From contig NZ_CP047656.1 in NCBI RefSeq assembly GCF_009906955.1, forward strand, positions 1,815,501-1,879,500: a DNA stretch of 64,000 bases, written 5' to 3'. The notes under the pieces were generated by a model. It had not been told where the DNA came from. It did not search any database and saw nothing but the letters and a program-made list of their open reading frames with translations. Numbering within the stretch: the first letter of the stretch is position 1; every line of letters begins with the position of its first letter. Made by a program: the position numbers and the translations under genes. Below are positions 46,093 through 54,989 of the stretch, piece by piece. The stretch is from Paraglaciecola mesophila (lineage in GTDB: Bacteria > Pseudomonadota > Gammaproteobacteria > Enterobacterales > Alteromonadaceae).

Positions 46093-46408
46093 TTTTGTCA
46101 TGGGTGTCTCAATAACGATTTCCAAACCATCTTGTTATGGGGTGTCTCGATAACGATTTTAACTAACGCACAAGATACCGAACCGATTTTGTCGCGGGTG
46201 TCTCGATAACAATTTCCACAACATCTTGTTATGGGTGTCTTGATAACGATTTTTGTCATGGGTGTCTCAATAACGATTTCCAAACCATCTTGTTATGGGG
46301 TGTCTCGATAACGATTTTAACTAACGCACAAGATACCGAACCGATTTTGTCGCGGGTGTCTCGATAACAATTTCCACAACATCTTGTTATGGGTGTCTTG
46401 ATAACGAT
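46093..46408. repeat. Exact tandem duplication with 158-bp period, built of shorter repeats
   Basis: 46093-46250 is repeated without mismatch at 46251-46408. Within 46102-46436 the core GGGTGTCT, followed by YRATAAC, occurs nine times (46102, 46140, 46196, 46233, 46260, 46298, 46354, 46391, 46429). Spacings are 27-56 bp. A second motif, AACTAACGCACAAGATACC, precedes some cores and occurs three times. The spacers are not unique sequences, so this is not a CRISPR array. A 61-codon frame across it is a by-product of the repeat. Confidence 0.9.
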
Positions 46409-46545
46409 TTCTCAAACCATCTTGTCATGGGTGTCTTGATAACAAGTCCTTTAAATATTTTCGTGGCGGTATGCATTAACGGCTGGTTTGAGGCCTTATT
46501 CATTGACTTTATAGCCCAGTGTTTGTATGGTCTCGGCCGCTATTC

Positions 46546-46743
46546 TAGGTGCCTGTTGGTTGTGAGCCATTTCAACTGAACAGGGTAAACGGGAAGTATG
46601 GTGTTACTAGACGAAATATGGCTGTCTAGGTGAATCCATCGCTGCCCCCGCAACGGTACGCATCCATTGAGATGCCAGCCCGACACCGGCCTACGAACTA
46701 GTTATTTACGGATGAAGCGGAGGGCTTCATTAGAATGCACCTA
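46546..46743 (+). promoter_or_regulatory. Cobalamin riboswitch
   Basis: Seven-base closing stem TAGGTGC (46546-46552) and GCACCTA (46737-46743). Between them are AACAGGGTAAACGGGAA-like sequence, the B12 box GCTGCCCCCGCAACGGTA (46641-46658) and AGCCCGACACCGGCC (46677-46691). A short hairpin TGACG...CGTCA near 46773-46790 may belong to the expression platform. It precedes btuB by about 135 bp and should lower receptor synthesis when adenosylcobalamin is plentiful. Confidence 0.93.
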
Positions 46744-46878
46744 TCAAATTAACTTGCTGGCTGATGTGGTTTTGACGTTATTTGTCGTCACTTCACTGTA
46801 TATCTCTGCAAAGTTACTATAATTCACGCATTTTACCCCTCCTTCGATCGTTAACTTTTTTCAGATTGAGGAACACAC

Positions 46879-48747
46879 ATGCAACACCGCCCATTGGCTA
46901 TCGCTATTTCGTTTGCCCTAGCCGCAAGCCCAACTATCGCACAAACCACTGACACAGCGCCGACAAGTCAAGCTAATCAAACTGACAGTAACCTAGAGCG
47001 CATGGTCGTAGTATCAAGCCGCGTGGCTATGCCCATTCGTGAAGTCGCTACCTCTGTATCCGTAATGACCCGAGACGAAATTGAAACCCGTGGCTATGCA
47101 AATCTAGCCGATGTACTACGTACTCAGCCCTCGATCACTGTTACAAGTAATGGTAGCGCCGGATCAACAACCAGCCTGCGAATTCGTGGTGAAGAAGGCT
47201 ACCGCACCCAAGTTCGTATCGATGGCGTCGAGGTGTCAGATCCAACAGGCACACAAGTCGGCCCTAACTTTGGTCAAATACAAAGTAGCAACATCAACCG
47301 CGTTGAAATACTCCGTGGTAGCCAAGGTTTAGTGTATGGTGCTGATGCTGGTGGCGTGATCAACATCGAAACCGCGAATGGCGTGGGCGCACCGTCAGGT
47401 CAATTATCTGCAGAATATGGGCGTTACAACGCGACCAATTTAGCCGCTGACGTGGGTGGTTCAACCGATAAATTCGATTACTACCTTGCCGCATCTGATT
47501 TCTCAACCGATGGCTTTAACTCTCGCGTAACAACGCTTGAAAACCAAGATGATGACGGATACGACAACACTACATTACACACTCGCTTAGGTTATCAAGT
47601 GAATGAACAGATGAAGCTGAATTTTGTTGCACGAAACACCAATGCAGAAGGTGAATATGATTCGTGTTTTGGTGCAGCCGGCTCTACAAATGACTGTGAA
47701 AATGAGTTTGACCAAACAGATTTACGCGTAAGCGCTAACTACTCCACAAACACTTCAGAACATCAATTTTCACTGGCTAAAAGCTTCATCGAGCGCGAGT
47801 TTATCACCGAGGGCCTATCTAGCTTTGATACCAAAGGTACCGTTGAACGTGCTGAATATCTTGGCAGTACAGAGTTAAATCAAAATGCCAACTTAGTCTA
47901 CGGCATCGACTGGAAACAAGAAAAAATCACTAGTGATGATGATAGCCGCACTCAGCGCGGTTACTATCTTGAATACCAGAGTGAAGTCATCAGTAACCTC
48001 TTTGTTACTGCTGGCGTTCGTCATGACGACAATGAAGATTTTGGCGAGCATACCAGTTATCGTTTGAGCAGTGCCTATATATGGGCAGTTGGTAATAACG
48101 AATTAAAACTTCGAGGTGCTTACGGTACTGGTTTTAGAGCACCGAGTTTAAGTGAAATCGCTTACAACACAGGTCCTTTCTCTAGCGCGCCCGCCTCTGA
48201 AGTGGATTTAAAAGAAGAGACCACCAAAGGCTATGAAGTAGGTTTGACGTACACACTGGCCTCGGGTTCGAAGTTTGAAGCCACCTACTTTGATCAAAAG
48301 ATAGAAGACAGCATCTATTTTGATCTCGCTGCCTTTTCAGGTTACTTACAAGATTTAGGCGAAAGCACTTCTGAGGGAATTGAGCTGATCGCTGATATTG
48401 CAATCACCGATACCATTGGTGTTAGCGCCAACTACACCTACAACGACACCGAAGATACTGCTGGCGATCAGCGCCGCCGTCGCCCGCGCAACTCAGGCAG
48501 CATAAGCGTATTTTACGATAACAACACATGGAAGTTAGCCGCTAGCCTACGCTCATCTCATGACTCAGTTGATGGCGTTGAACTAAAAGGCTATGAAGTG
48601 GTTGATGTGAGCGCTCGTTACTCGGTTAATAAAAACCTTAGTCTAAGCGCGCGTTTAGAAAACGCATTTGATGCCAACTATCAAGACATTGCTACCTATA
48701 ATACATCGGGCGCAGCGGGTTACATTGGCGCGCAATATCAGTTTTAA
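46879..48747 (+). CDS. btuB: TonB-dependent vitamin B12 receptor
   Basis: 622-residue outer-membrane receptor. Signal peptide ends near TIAQT, the TonB-box-like stretch is LERMVVVSSRV, and the plug contains SLRIRGEEGYRTQVRIDGVE, VEILRGSQGLVYGADAGGV. The barrel is short, as for BtuB, and ends AAGYIGAQYQF. GAGGAA ribosome binding site. The cobalamin riboswitch upstream makes the B12 assignment firm. Followed by a good terminator, so it is a single-gene unit here, far from the cob operon at the left edge. Confidence 0.95.
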   Translation: MQHRPLAIAISFALAASPTIAQTTDTAPTSQANQTDSNLERMVVVSSRVAMPIREVATSVSVMTRDEIETRGYANLADVLRTQPSITVTSNGSAGSTTSLRIRGEEGYRTQVRIDGVEVSDPTGTQVGPNFGQIQSSNINRVEILRGSQGLVYGADAGGVINIETANGVGAPSGQLSAEYGRYNATNLAADVGGSTDKFDYYLAASDFSTDGFNSRVTTLENQDDDGYDNTTLHTRLGYQVNEQMKLNFVARNTNAEGEYDSCFGAAGSTNDCENEFDQTDLRVSANYSTNTSEHQFSLAKSFIEREFITEGLSSFDTKGTVERAEYLGSTELNQNANLVYGIDWKQEKITSDDDSRTQRGYYLEYQSEVISNLFVTAGVRHDDNEDFGEHTSYRLSSAYIWAVGNNELKLRGAYGTGFRAPSLSEIAYNTGPFSSAPASEVDLKEETTKGYEVGLTYTLASGSKFEATYFDQKIEDSIYFDLAAFSGYLQDLGESTSEGIELIADIAITDTIGVSANYTYNDTEDTAGDQRRRRPRNSGSISVFYDNNTWKLAASLRSSHDSVDGVELKGYEVVDVSARYSVNKNLSLSARLENAFDANYQDIATYNTSGAAGYIGAQYQF

Positions 48748-48787
48748 TGCCATTGCACGTTAATAAGTGAGCTCGCAACGAGAAGAT

Positions 48788-48814
48788 AAAAGGGATGCCA
48801 CGGCGTCCCTTTTT
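48788..48814 (+). terminator. Rho-independent terminator of btuB
   Basis: AAGGGATGCC / GGCGTCCCTT hairpin with a two-base loop followed by TTTTT, 40 bp after the btuB stop. Confidence 0.77.
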
Positions 48815-48911
48815 GTTGAGTATCGCGCTTATACCAATTCCATTAAACAATTAACCACTAAGCGAAAATACACCGGACACAAGCACGCCCAACTATCAAA
48901 AACACAGGCAT

Positions 48912-48940
48912 AAAAAAAGCTAACCATTCAGGTTAGCTTT
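48912..48940 (-). terminator. Rho-independent terminator of the CstA-like gene
   Basis: AAAGCTAACC / GGTTAGCTTT with a five-base loop. On the minus strand the stem is followed by seven T residues, so it ends the CstA-like unit 48 bp after its stop. Confidence 0.8.
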
Positions 48941-48987
48941 CTGATAAATCAATACGCGTTAGCGCATTTTCAACAATCGCTTAGGCT

Positions 48988-50451
48988 CTATGCAGCAATT
49001 TGCTTATGTTTATTGTGCGCTAGCACCAATAATATTAAACCAACCACGACCACCACTGCGCCAATAGGCTTGCCTAAATCAGCTGACAAATTAAACCCAA
49101 TGGCTGCCGTCATAATGTAGGAGATGGTGACGCCGCTGGCGATTACCGCAGGAATACTGGCAATCCAGTGGAATGTGCCTCGGTCAAACAAGTACTTGGT
49201 AGCCAACCACAACACACTGGTAGACAGCAACATGTTTGAAAACGCGAAATAACGCCAAATAACGGTGAAGTCTAATTTAGTCATAAAGTACGCGATTGTT
49301 AAAATAGGCACGGCTAACAACAAACGATTACGAACACTCTGGGGAATGCTAAATGCATCCACTAGGGTTAAACGCAATGAACGAAACGCGGTATCCCCTG
49401 ATGTAATAGGAAATACTGCCACGGCAACAATAGCCATTATGCCGCCAAGCACCCCAAGGTAGGTATTAGCGACATGGTTAACCACTAAACCAGGGCCACC
49501 CGTATCGAGCATATCTTTAAGCTGTGCGTATCCTTCAGGGAAGGCTGCGATCCCAGCTAACGCCCATACACAAGCAACGATACCTTCACACATCATGGCA
49601 CCGTAATACACAGGGCGTACGTATTTTTCATTGGTTAAACAACGAGCAATAATCGGCGCTTGTGTTGAGTGAAAGCCGCTAATAGCACCACAGGTTATGG
49701 TGATGAACAATAATGGCCAAGTAGGCAAGCCATCAGGGTTCGGCGCTAAAAAGTCGTGGGCGTGATCCGCTTCAAAATAGGCTAAAAAGTCGCCTGCCAT
49801 TGGCAAATGCGGTGCATCAATCAATAAAGCAATGGCGATCATCGAGGTCATTACGATCATCAATAAACCGAAAATAGGATAAAATTTGGTGATAATTTTA
49901 TCGATCGGTAGCAAGGTAGCTAAAAAGTAGTAGCCCAAAATAACCAAGACCCAAAATGTATTATCAGCCAGCATAGTGCCTTGAAATGAATCCAAGTTAC
50001 TTAACAAACCGGCTGGGCTCATAATGAATACCACGCCCACAAAGAACAACAACATAGCCGTGAATATCAACATAAAGCCTTTAAACACTATGTTGTAATA
50101 ATGACCCGCGATTTCGGGCAAACTCTTCCCGTCTTCCTTGATGCTCATCACACCTGAGAAGTAATCATGTACAGCGCCGCCCAATACGTTGCCAATAACA
50201 ATCCAAACCAAGGCAACCGGGCCGTAAAGTGCGCCTAGTATGGGGCCGAAAATAGGACCAACACCGGCAATGTTTAAGAATTGAATGAGGAAAGCACGCA
50301 CAGGATGAATAGGCACATAATCCACCCCTTCGTTGAAACGGGTTTGTGGCGTGGCGATTGTTGAGTCGATCCCTGCTTGTTTTTCAACAAAGGGACTATA
50401 AAACTTATAGCCGAGGATCAAGAGGGTGATACAGATAAAAAAGATGATCAT
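48988..50451 (-). CDS. cstA: Carbon starvation protein A family transporter
   Basis: 487-residue polytopic inner-membrane protein with about 12 hydrophobic segments. The family hallmark GVGPIFGPILGALYGPVA is present, as are NVLGGAVHDYFSG and GFHSTQAPIIARCL. Related proteins take up peptides or pyruvate under starvation. It is much shorter than the E. coli CstA (about 700 residues) but complete for the compact subgroup. Single gene. The upstream region is AT-rich without a recognised operator. Confidence 0.88.
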   Translation of the reverse strand: MIIFFICITLLILGYKFYSPFVEKQAGIDSTIATPQTRFNEGVDYVPIHPVRAFLIQFLNIAGVGPIFGPILGALYGPVALVWIVIGNVLGGAVHDYFSGVMSIKEDGKSLPEIAGHYYNIVFKGFMLIFTAMLLFFVGVVFIMSPAGLLSNLDSFQGTMLADNTFWVLVILGYYFLATLLPIDKIITKFYPIFGLLMIVMTSMIAIALLIDAPHLPMAGDFLAYFEADHAHDFLAPNPDGLPTWPLLFITITCGAISGFHSTQAPIIARCLTNEKYVRPVYYGAMMCEGIVACVWALAGIAAFPEGYAQLKDMLDTGGPGLVVNHVANTYLGVLGGIMAIVAVAVFPITSGDTAFRSLRLTLVDAFSIPQSVRNRLLLAVPILTIAYFMTKLDFTVIWRYFAFSNMLLSTSVLWLATKYLFDRGTFHWIASIPAVIASGVTISYIMTAAIGFNLSADLGKPIGAVVVVVGLILLVLAHNKHKQIAA

Positions 50452-50732
50452 AACAGCGCGTGTCTCTGTTCAGAGTAATTTGAAATAGAGCGCGCTGAGC
50501 GCACCCCGCCTAAACGTGTTTGTTTGATTAACAGAACGTTAATTTAAGCGCGGGATAATAACAAAGTCGAATGAAACAAAAAATGGAAATTCCGCTAATT
50601 TCTAACGTCTGATTAAAGAAAATGTAACTAAGTCGTACTCATGATTAACTATTAGCCAAATTAATGGTCTGGTATGACCTTTTCCCCGTGTACTCCTTAT
50701 CACTTCTGACTTAGCTTAGGATTATCAGTCGA

Positions 50733-51314
50733 CTACTTTACTGTTTGTTTTTCACTCAACGCTTCAGCCAGTTCATAGTTACCTTGGCTAAGCGCGATGT
50801 CGACTAAGCTATTGCCTGAACTGTCTTTGGCAGTCAAATCAGCTCCGGCGTCAGTTAATGCAGCAATGGTTTCAGTGCGATTAAAAAGCGTCGCGAACAT
50901 AGCGGCGGTTTGGCCTTGGCTATTGGCTTGGTCAATATCACAATCAGCACTGATCAACGCTTTGATCGCCCCAAAGTTACCTTTAAATATCGCCCCCATT
51001 AATGCGGTATTACCAGAGTTATCTTCTTGGCAAGCATTTACATTAGCTTGGCTTAATAAGTATTCTACGGCTTCGGTTTTACCATGATATGCCGATAAAA
51101 TCAGCGCAGTGTAACCTTTCTTATCAGCAACGTTTGGGCTTAAACCCGCAGCATAATAGGCACCTAAAGTCGCGATGTCGCCTTGTCTGGCAGCATCAAA
51201 ATATACAGTTTGTAAGCGTTCGCTATCAACAGACTCTGCTTCGCTGAAAAATGCGACTGCAAGAAACAACAATACCATCAAGGCTTTTATCGGTAGTTGA
51301 ACAAAATTGCTCAT
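50733..51314 (-). CDS. ankB: Periplasmic ankyrin-repeat protein (AnkB type)
   Basis: 193 residues with a signal peptide (about 1-27, ending FFSEAES) and four to five ankyrin repeats: GDIATLGAYYAAGLSPNVAD, GYTALILSAYHGKTEAVEYL, GNTALMGAIFKGNFGAIKAL and QTAAMFATLFNRTETIAAL. It lies downstream of the exported catalase on the same strand. The pair matches the Pseudomonas katB-ankB arrangement, in which AnkB supports catalase activity in the periplasm. Confidence 0.87.
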   Translation of the reverse strand: MSNFVQLPIKALMVLLFLAVAFFSEAESVDSERLQTVYFDAARQGDIATLGAYYAAGLSPNVADKKGYTALILSAYHGKTEAVEYLLSQANVNACQEDNSGNTALMGAIFKGNFGAIKALISADCDIDQANSQGQTAAMFATLFNRTETIAALTDAGADLTAKDSSGNSLVDIALSQGNYELAEALSEKQTVK

Positions 51315-51463
51315 AACTGATTCCTCTGTATTTAAGATTGAGAATATTTAATATGTTCACAATGGTGCATCAAGGTGTTTTTCCCTGACACACAGTGAAT
51401 AATTGCGCGACTTAACCACGCTCGGTGACTGACTCACCTCACGTGGTTAATTGCCTATGTAAC

Positions 51464-53074
51464 TTATAAATCAGCGTTGTATGAAATTCGGCTAAAGTCG
51501 TCAGCCACTTTCTTAGCACGCTTCTCACGCTGTGCTTGCACGTCCATCAGTTGCTTAGCGGTAGCTTTCACTTTGCTGATAGGAGCACTGGCTAACTTCG
51601 CCACACCTGTTCCATAATTTTTGTCAGCGTTGTACATAAAAGCACTGATAATCACGCGAATTTCTTCTTCAGGTACACCTGCTAAGGTGGTGCCTAAGTT
51701 TTCTATCAAGTGCTGCTGCTCAGTCTTGCTAAATGAGCGGAACTTCTCACCCGCTTGAGCAAAGTTGCGCTGCTTGTAGAAAGGCGCCTGCTGGGTTGTG
51801 CCTGATAAAGGTGTTTGCGCGTATTTGTACTGGTTGTCATCATCTAACGCTACACGGCGACTTGGCTGATAATTCACGTCACGTGTACTGTTAGTGGTGC
51901 GCAATTTACCGTGTTGCTCATGGTTATTGATTGCTGCGTTACGCGGTGCATTAATCGGAATACGGTATGCGTTCACACCAATTCTGTAGCGCTGGGTATC
52001 AGCATACGAGAACAAACGACCTTGAAGCATTCTGTCTTCTGATGGCTCAATACCTGGGATCAAGTTACTTGGCGCAAATGCGGCCTGCTCTGTTTCTTCA
52101 AAAAAGTTGTCTGGTACACGGTTAAGGGTAAGCTTACCGATTTTCTTCGCTGGAATAAGCGATTCAGGCCAGATTTTAGTGGTATCTAGAGGGTTAAAGT
52201 CGAAGTCATCAAGCTGCTGTGGCTCCATGGTCTGCAAATATAGATCCCAAGATGCCGTTTCACCGTTTTGACCGATACGGGTGTAAATATCTGTGGTCAT
52301 AGGCTGAAAGTCTTTACCTTGCATTTCTTGCGCTTCTTTGGCGGTAAAGTTCTTTTGACCCTGCTTGGTTTTCCATGTCAGTTTGAAGTATTTAACTTGG
52401 CCTTTTGCATTAACAAATTTAAATGCGTGAACACTTGAGCCATCCATATTGAGGTAGCTTTTTGGCGTACCCATGTCTGAAAATAAGTGCGTTAGCATAT
52501 GCGTGGACTCAGGCACATGAGAGAAAAAATCAAATAAGCGCGCAGCACTTTGGGCATTGGTCACAGGTGATGGTTTTAAGCTGTGTACCATATCTGGGAA
52601 TTTAATCGCATCACGAATAAAGAACACAGGAAAGTTATTGCCCACTAAATCCCAGTTACCTTGCTCAGTGTAAAACTTCACTGCAAATCCACGTGGGTCA
52701 CGCAGGGTTTCAGGTGATTGATGACCGTGGATTACCGCTGAAAAACGCACGAACACGTCTGTTTTTTTGTTTTCGCTTTGAAATGGCGCTGCCACTGTGA
52801 TGTCTGATAAATCAACATAGTTTTCATAGTAACCGTGAACACCTGTTCCACGGGCGTGTACAACACGCTCAGGGACACGTTCGCGATCAAAGGCGGCCAA
52901 CTTCTCAATTAAGTGGCTATCTTGCAATAACACTGGGCCCCAAGGACCAGCCGTTTGCGAATTTTGGTTGTCCCCTACTGGTGCCCCATTTTGACGCGTG
53001 AGCGTTTCTGCGCTCGTCATAGTTGCAACGCTGAAAAGTGTAGCGGCAACAAGAAGTGAAGTTTTTATTCTCAT
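51464..53074 (-). CDS. katB: Exported heme catalase (KatB type)
   Basis: 536 residues from ATG 53074 (TTGGAGCATTAAA upstream); 11 more codons are open. Signal peptide ends near MTSAE, so the enzyme is periplasmic. Catalytic His in RVPERVVHARGTG, Asn in DLVGNNFPVFFIRDA, and the heme-ligand Tyr in RLFSYADTQRYRIG. NYQPSRRVALDDDNQY is followed by a helical C-terminal part. Removes hydrogen peroxide from the periplasm. AnkB follows 149 bp later. No OxyR site could be identified upstream. Confidence 0.94.
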   Translation of the reverse strand: MRIKTSLLVAATLFSVATMTSAETLTRQNGAPVGDNQNSQTAGPWGPVLLQDSHLIEKLAAFDRERVPERVVHARGTGVHGYYENYVDLSDITVAAPFQSENKKTDVFVRFSAVIHGHQSPETLRDPRGFAVKFYTEQGNWDLVGNNFPVFFIRDAIKFPDMVHSLKPSPVTNAQSAARLFDFFSHVPESTHMLTHLFSDMGTPKSYLNMDGSSVHAFKFVNAKGQVKYFKLTWKTKQGQKNFTAKEAQEMQGKDFQPMTTDIYTRIGQNGETASWDLYLQTMEPQQLDDFDFNPLDTTKIWPESLIPAKKIGKLTLNRVPDNFFEETEQAAFAPSNLIPGIEPSEDRMLQGRLFSYADTQRYRIGVNAYRIPINAPRNAAINNHEQHGKLRTTNSTRDVNYQPSRRVALDDDNQYKYAQTPLSGTTQQAPFYKQRNFAQAGEKFRSFSKTEQQHLIENLGTTLAGVPEEEIRVIISAFMYNADKNYGTGVAKLASAPISKVKATAKQLMDVQAQREKRAKKVADDFSRISYNADL

Positions 53075-53527
53075 TTTAATGCTCCAATTAAGTCTTGTGT
53101 GTCCCAAGCGTGTTTAAGTAATGGGACGCTTCGTGGTTTGCGTTTAGTCATAAAATGTAACGTTCTGCTTTGCAGTATCCGCTTACATGTCATCACTAGG
53201 GTCGTGAGCTAGCGTTATGCTGCTCTATACGGCCTGTCCTGTGGCTGAAAAGGAGTATGGATAGAAATCTAAAATCTATAAAATGATTAAAACAGATTGT
53301 GGCAATCTAATATTCCGATGAAAGAAGCAAAAAAACTGAAACAAAGTGTTTAATACGTCATGACTTGCTGAGCAGCTCGCTGACGTTTTTCCAGCAAAAA
53401 ATTAATTATTTATGACCCATCTATAGCTCGGCGCTATTATTCGATATAATTTTCGAAGTCTAACGTCTTAGTTTTGTTGGCGTGAGCACGACGCAGCCTC
53501 CCCATACATACGCGCTACATACACACT
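53075..53527. other. Divergent intergenic region, catalase and phosphodiesterase
   Basis: 453 bp between the divergent catalase and phosphodiesterase starts. It should contain both promoters. It is AT-rich around 53270-53350 and 53395-53450. I find no clear palindrome, repeat or small gene. Confidence 0.5.
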
Positions 53528-54823
53528 TTGAGTACATTTATGACATGTTTTCGTTTTCTATTTTTATTGTTAACCCTTGGGTTACACGGCCTCGCTTGTG
53601 CACAAAACACCGCACCTTACGTGATTATGATTGGTGTCGACGGGTTACGCCCAGCAAGCATGAATGCGCACGATTCACCTAACTTGTACAAACTTGCGCA
53701 AAAAGGCATTCACGCTCAAGGCATGAGGCCCGCCATGCCCAGTAAAACCTTCGTCAACTTTTACTCATTAGCCACTGGGCTGCATCCTGAGCATCATGGC
53801 TTGGTATCTAACTACCCATTTGATCGCAAACTAAAACGCGCGTTTTCACGCAGAACAGATACCACTAAAGATTATTGGTGGGGCGGCGAGCCCATTTGGA
53901 TAACAGCAGAAAAGCAAGGCGTTAAATCAGCCACTTACTATTGGGTCGGCTCTGAAACTCCCATCGGCAATGTGCGCCCCTCGTTTTGGAAACCGTTCAA
54001 TCAAAGCAAAGACTATGGCGAACGCGTTACCGAAGTATTGCAATGGCTTAGCCTACCTGAAGCCGAGCGTCCCCATTTTGTGACGTTGTATTTTTCAGCG
54101 GTAGACAGCGCCGCGCATATGTTTGGAGTTAACTCCACACAAGAAACAGACGCCATACAAACCGTCGATAAACACATAGGGAATTTAATCGCGGGGATTG
54201 AAAAAAGTAATATAAGTGCTGATAGCAATATCATTGTGCTCTCTGATCACGGCATGATTAACCTAAGTGGCGAGCGTATTATTAACCTCGACTCTCAGGT
54301 CGACTGGTCGCAGTTTGCTATTCCTGATTGGCACAATAAAAACACACCTGTTTATGCGCCATTTTTGAACTTATATGGTGATGAGGCGCACGTCGACAGT
54401 GCATATAAAGCACTAACTGAGAACAAAATAGAGCATTTACGCGTCATAAAGCGCGGGGCATTACCGGCCAATTATCATTTTGATCACCCCCAACGAGGGC
54501 CAGATCTAATGCTGCTCGCCGATCCCGGCTGGAGTGTTTTCGCCAGTAAAGACAATAGCGTCCCTGACCCAACAAAATTAAAAAATAAAGCGACACACGG
54601 TTACGACAATCAAGCTCCTGAAATGGCTGCTACATTTATTGCGAGCGGCCCAGCTTTTGCTAGTAGCCAAGGCAGTAAACCCGTTGCCCCATTTGACAAC
54701 ATAGAGGTATACAACGTAATTGCGTGTGCCCTAGGCATAACGCCGGCGAAAAATGACGGTAATTTACAGCATGTAAATTACCTGTTGAGTGCGCAAAACC
54801 AGCAGTGCCTCACTCAGTTTTAG
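53528..54823 (+). CDS. Type I phosphodiesterase/nucleotide pyrophosphatase family protein
   Basis: 431-residue exported hydrolase of the alkaline-phosphatase superfamily (ENPP type). Signal peptide ends near ACAQN. Metal site Asp in MIGVDGLRPASM, nucleophile Thr in PSKTFVNFYSLATGLHPEHHG (split: PSKTFVNF and TGLHPEHHG), further metal ligands in DSAAHMFG, LSDHGMINLS and THGYDNQAPEM. Cleaves phosphodiesters or pyrophosphates such as nucleotides outside the cytoplasm. ATG at 53540 is an alternative start. Confidence 0.92.
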   Translation: MSTFMTCFRFLFLLLTLGLHGLACAQNTAPYVIMIGVDGLRPASMNAHDSPNLYKLAQKGIHAQGMRPAMPSKTFVNFYSLATGLHPEHHGLVSNYPFDRKLKRAFSRRTDTTKDYWWGGEPIWITAEKQGVKSATYYWVGSETPIGNVRPSFWKPFNQSKDYGERVTEVLQWLSLPEAERPHFVTLYFSAVDSAAHMFGVNSTQETDAIQTVDKHIGNLIAGIEKSNISADSNIIVLSDHGMINLSGERIINLDSQVDWSQFAIPDWHNKNTPVYAPFLNLYGDEAHVDSAYKALTENKIEHLRVIKRGALPANYHFDHPQRGPDLMLLADPGWSVFASKDNSVPDPTKLKNKATHGYDNQAPEMAATFIASGPAFASSQGSKPVAPFDNIEVYNVIACALGITPAKNDGNLQHVNYLLSAQNQQCLTQF

Positions 54824-54989
54824 CAAACGCAGTTAATCAATATGCTCGGGTTAATTTGAATACATCGACGATCGAATAAAAAGCGCTATTCGGTTAGGAC
54901 AACTAAATACGTTAGCGGGTATAATCAGCCCAGTAACAAAAATACCAAATAAAACATGGGTATAACCTATACATTCTTTAGGAGAAGAC

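Larger units (their letters stand above)
45577..46878. other. Gene-poor 1.3-kb region between GH26 and btuB
   Basis: No convincing gene on either strand. From left to right it holds two LacI-type operators (45.69-45.76 kb), a 78-bp dispersed repeat copy (45.93-46.01 kb), an array of related short repeats with a 158-bp tandem duplication (46.09-46.44 kb) and the cobalamin riboswitch (46.55-46.74 kb) leading to btuB. Confidence 0.8.

Noticed and set aside
46098..46283. 61-codon frame on the minus strand inside the repeat array
   Set aside because: Its repeated peptide (IVIETPxxK) is only the translation of the DNA repeats; no ribosome binding site or family resemblance.
46093..46436. Possible CRISPR array
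   Set aside because: The intervals between the cores are themselves repeated and irregular in length (27-56 bp), there are no unique spacers, and no cas gene is in the window.
53482..53682. Alternative 66-codon frame at the start of the phosphodiesterase gene
   Set aside because: Overlaps the signal peptide and metal site of the real protein in another frame and stops early.
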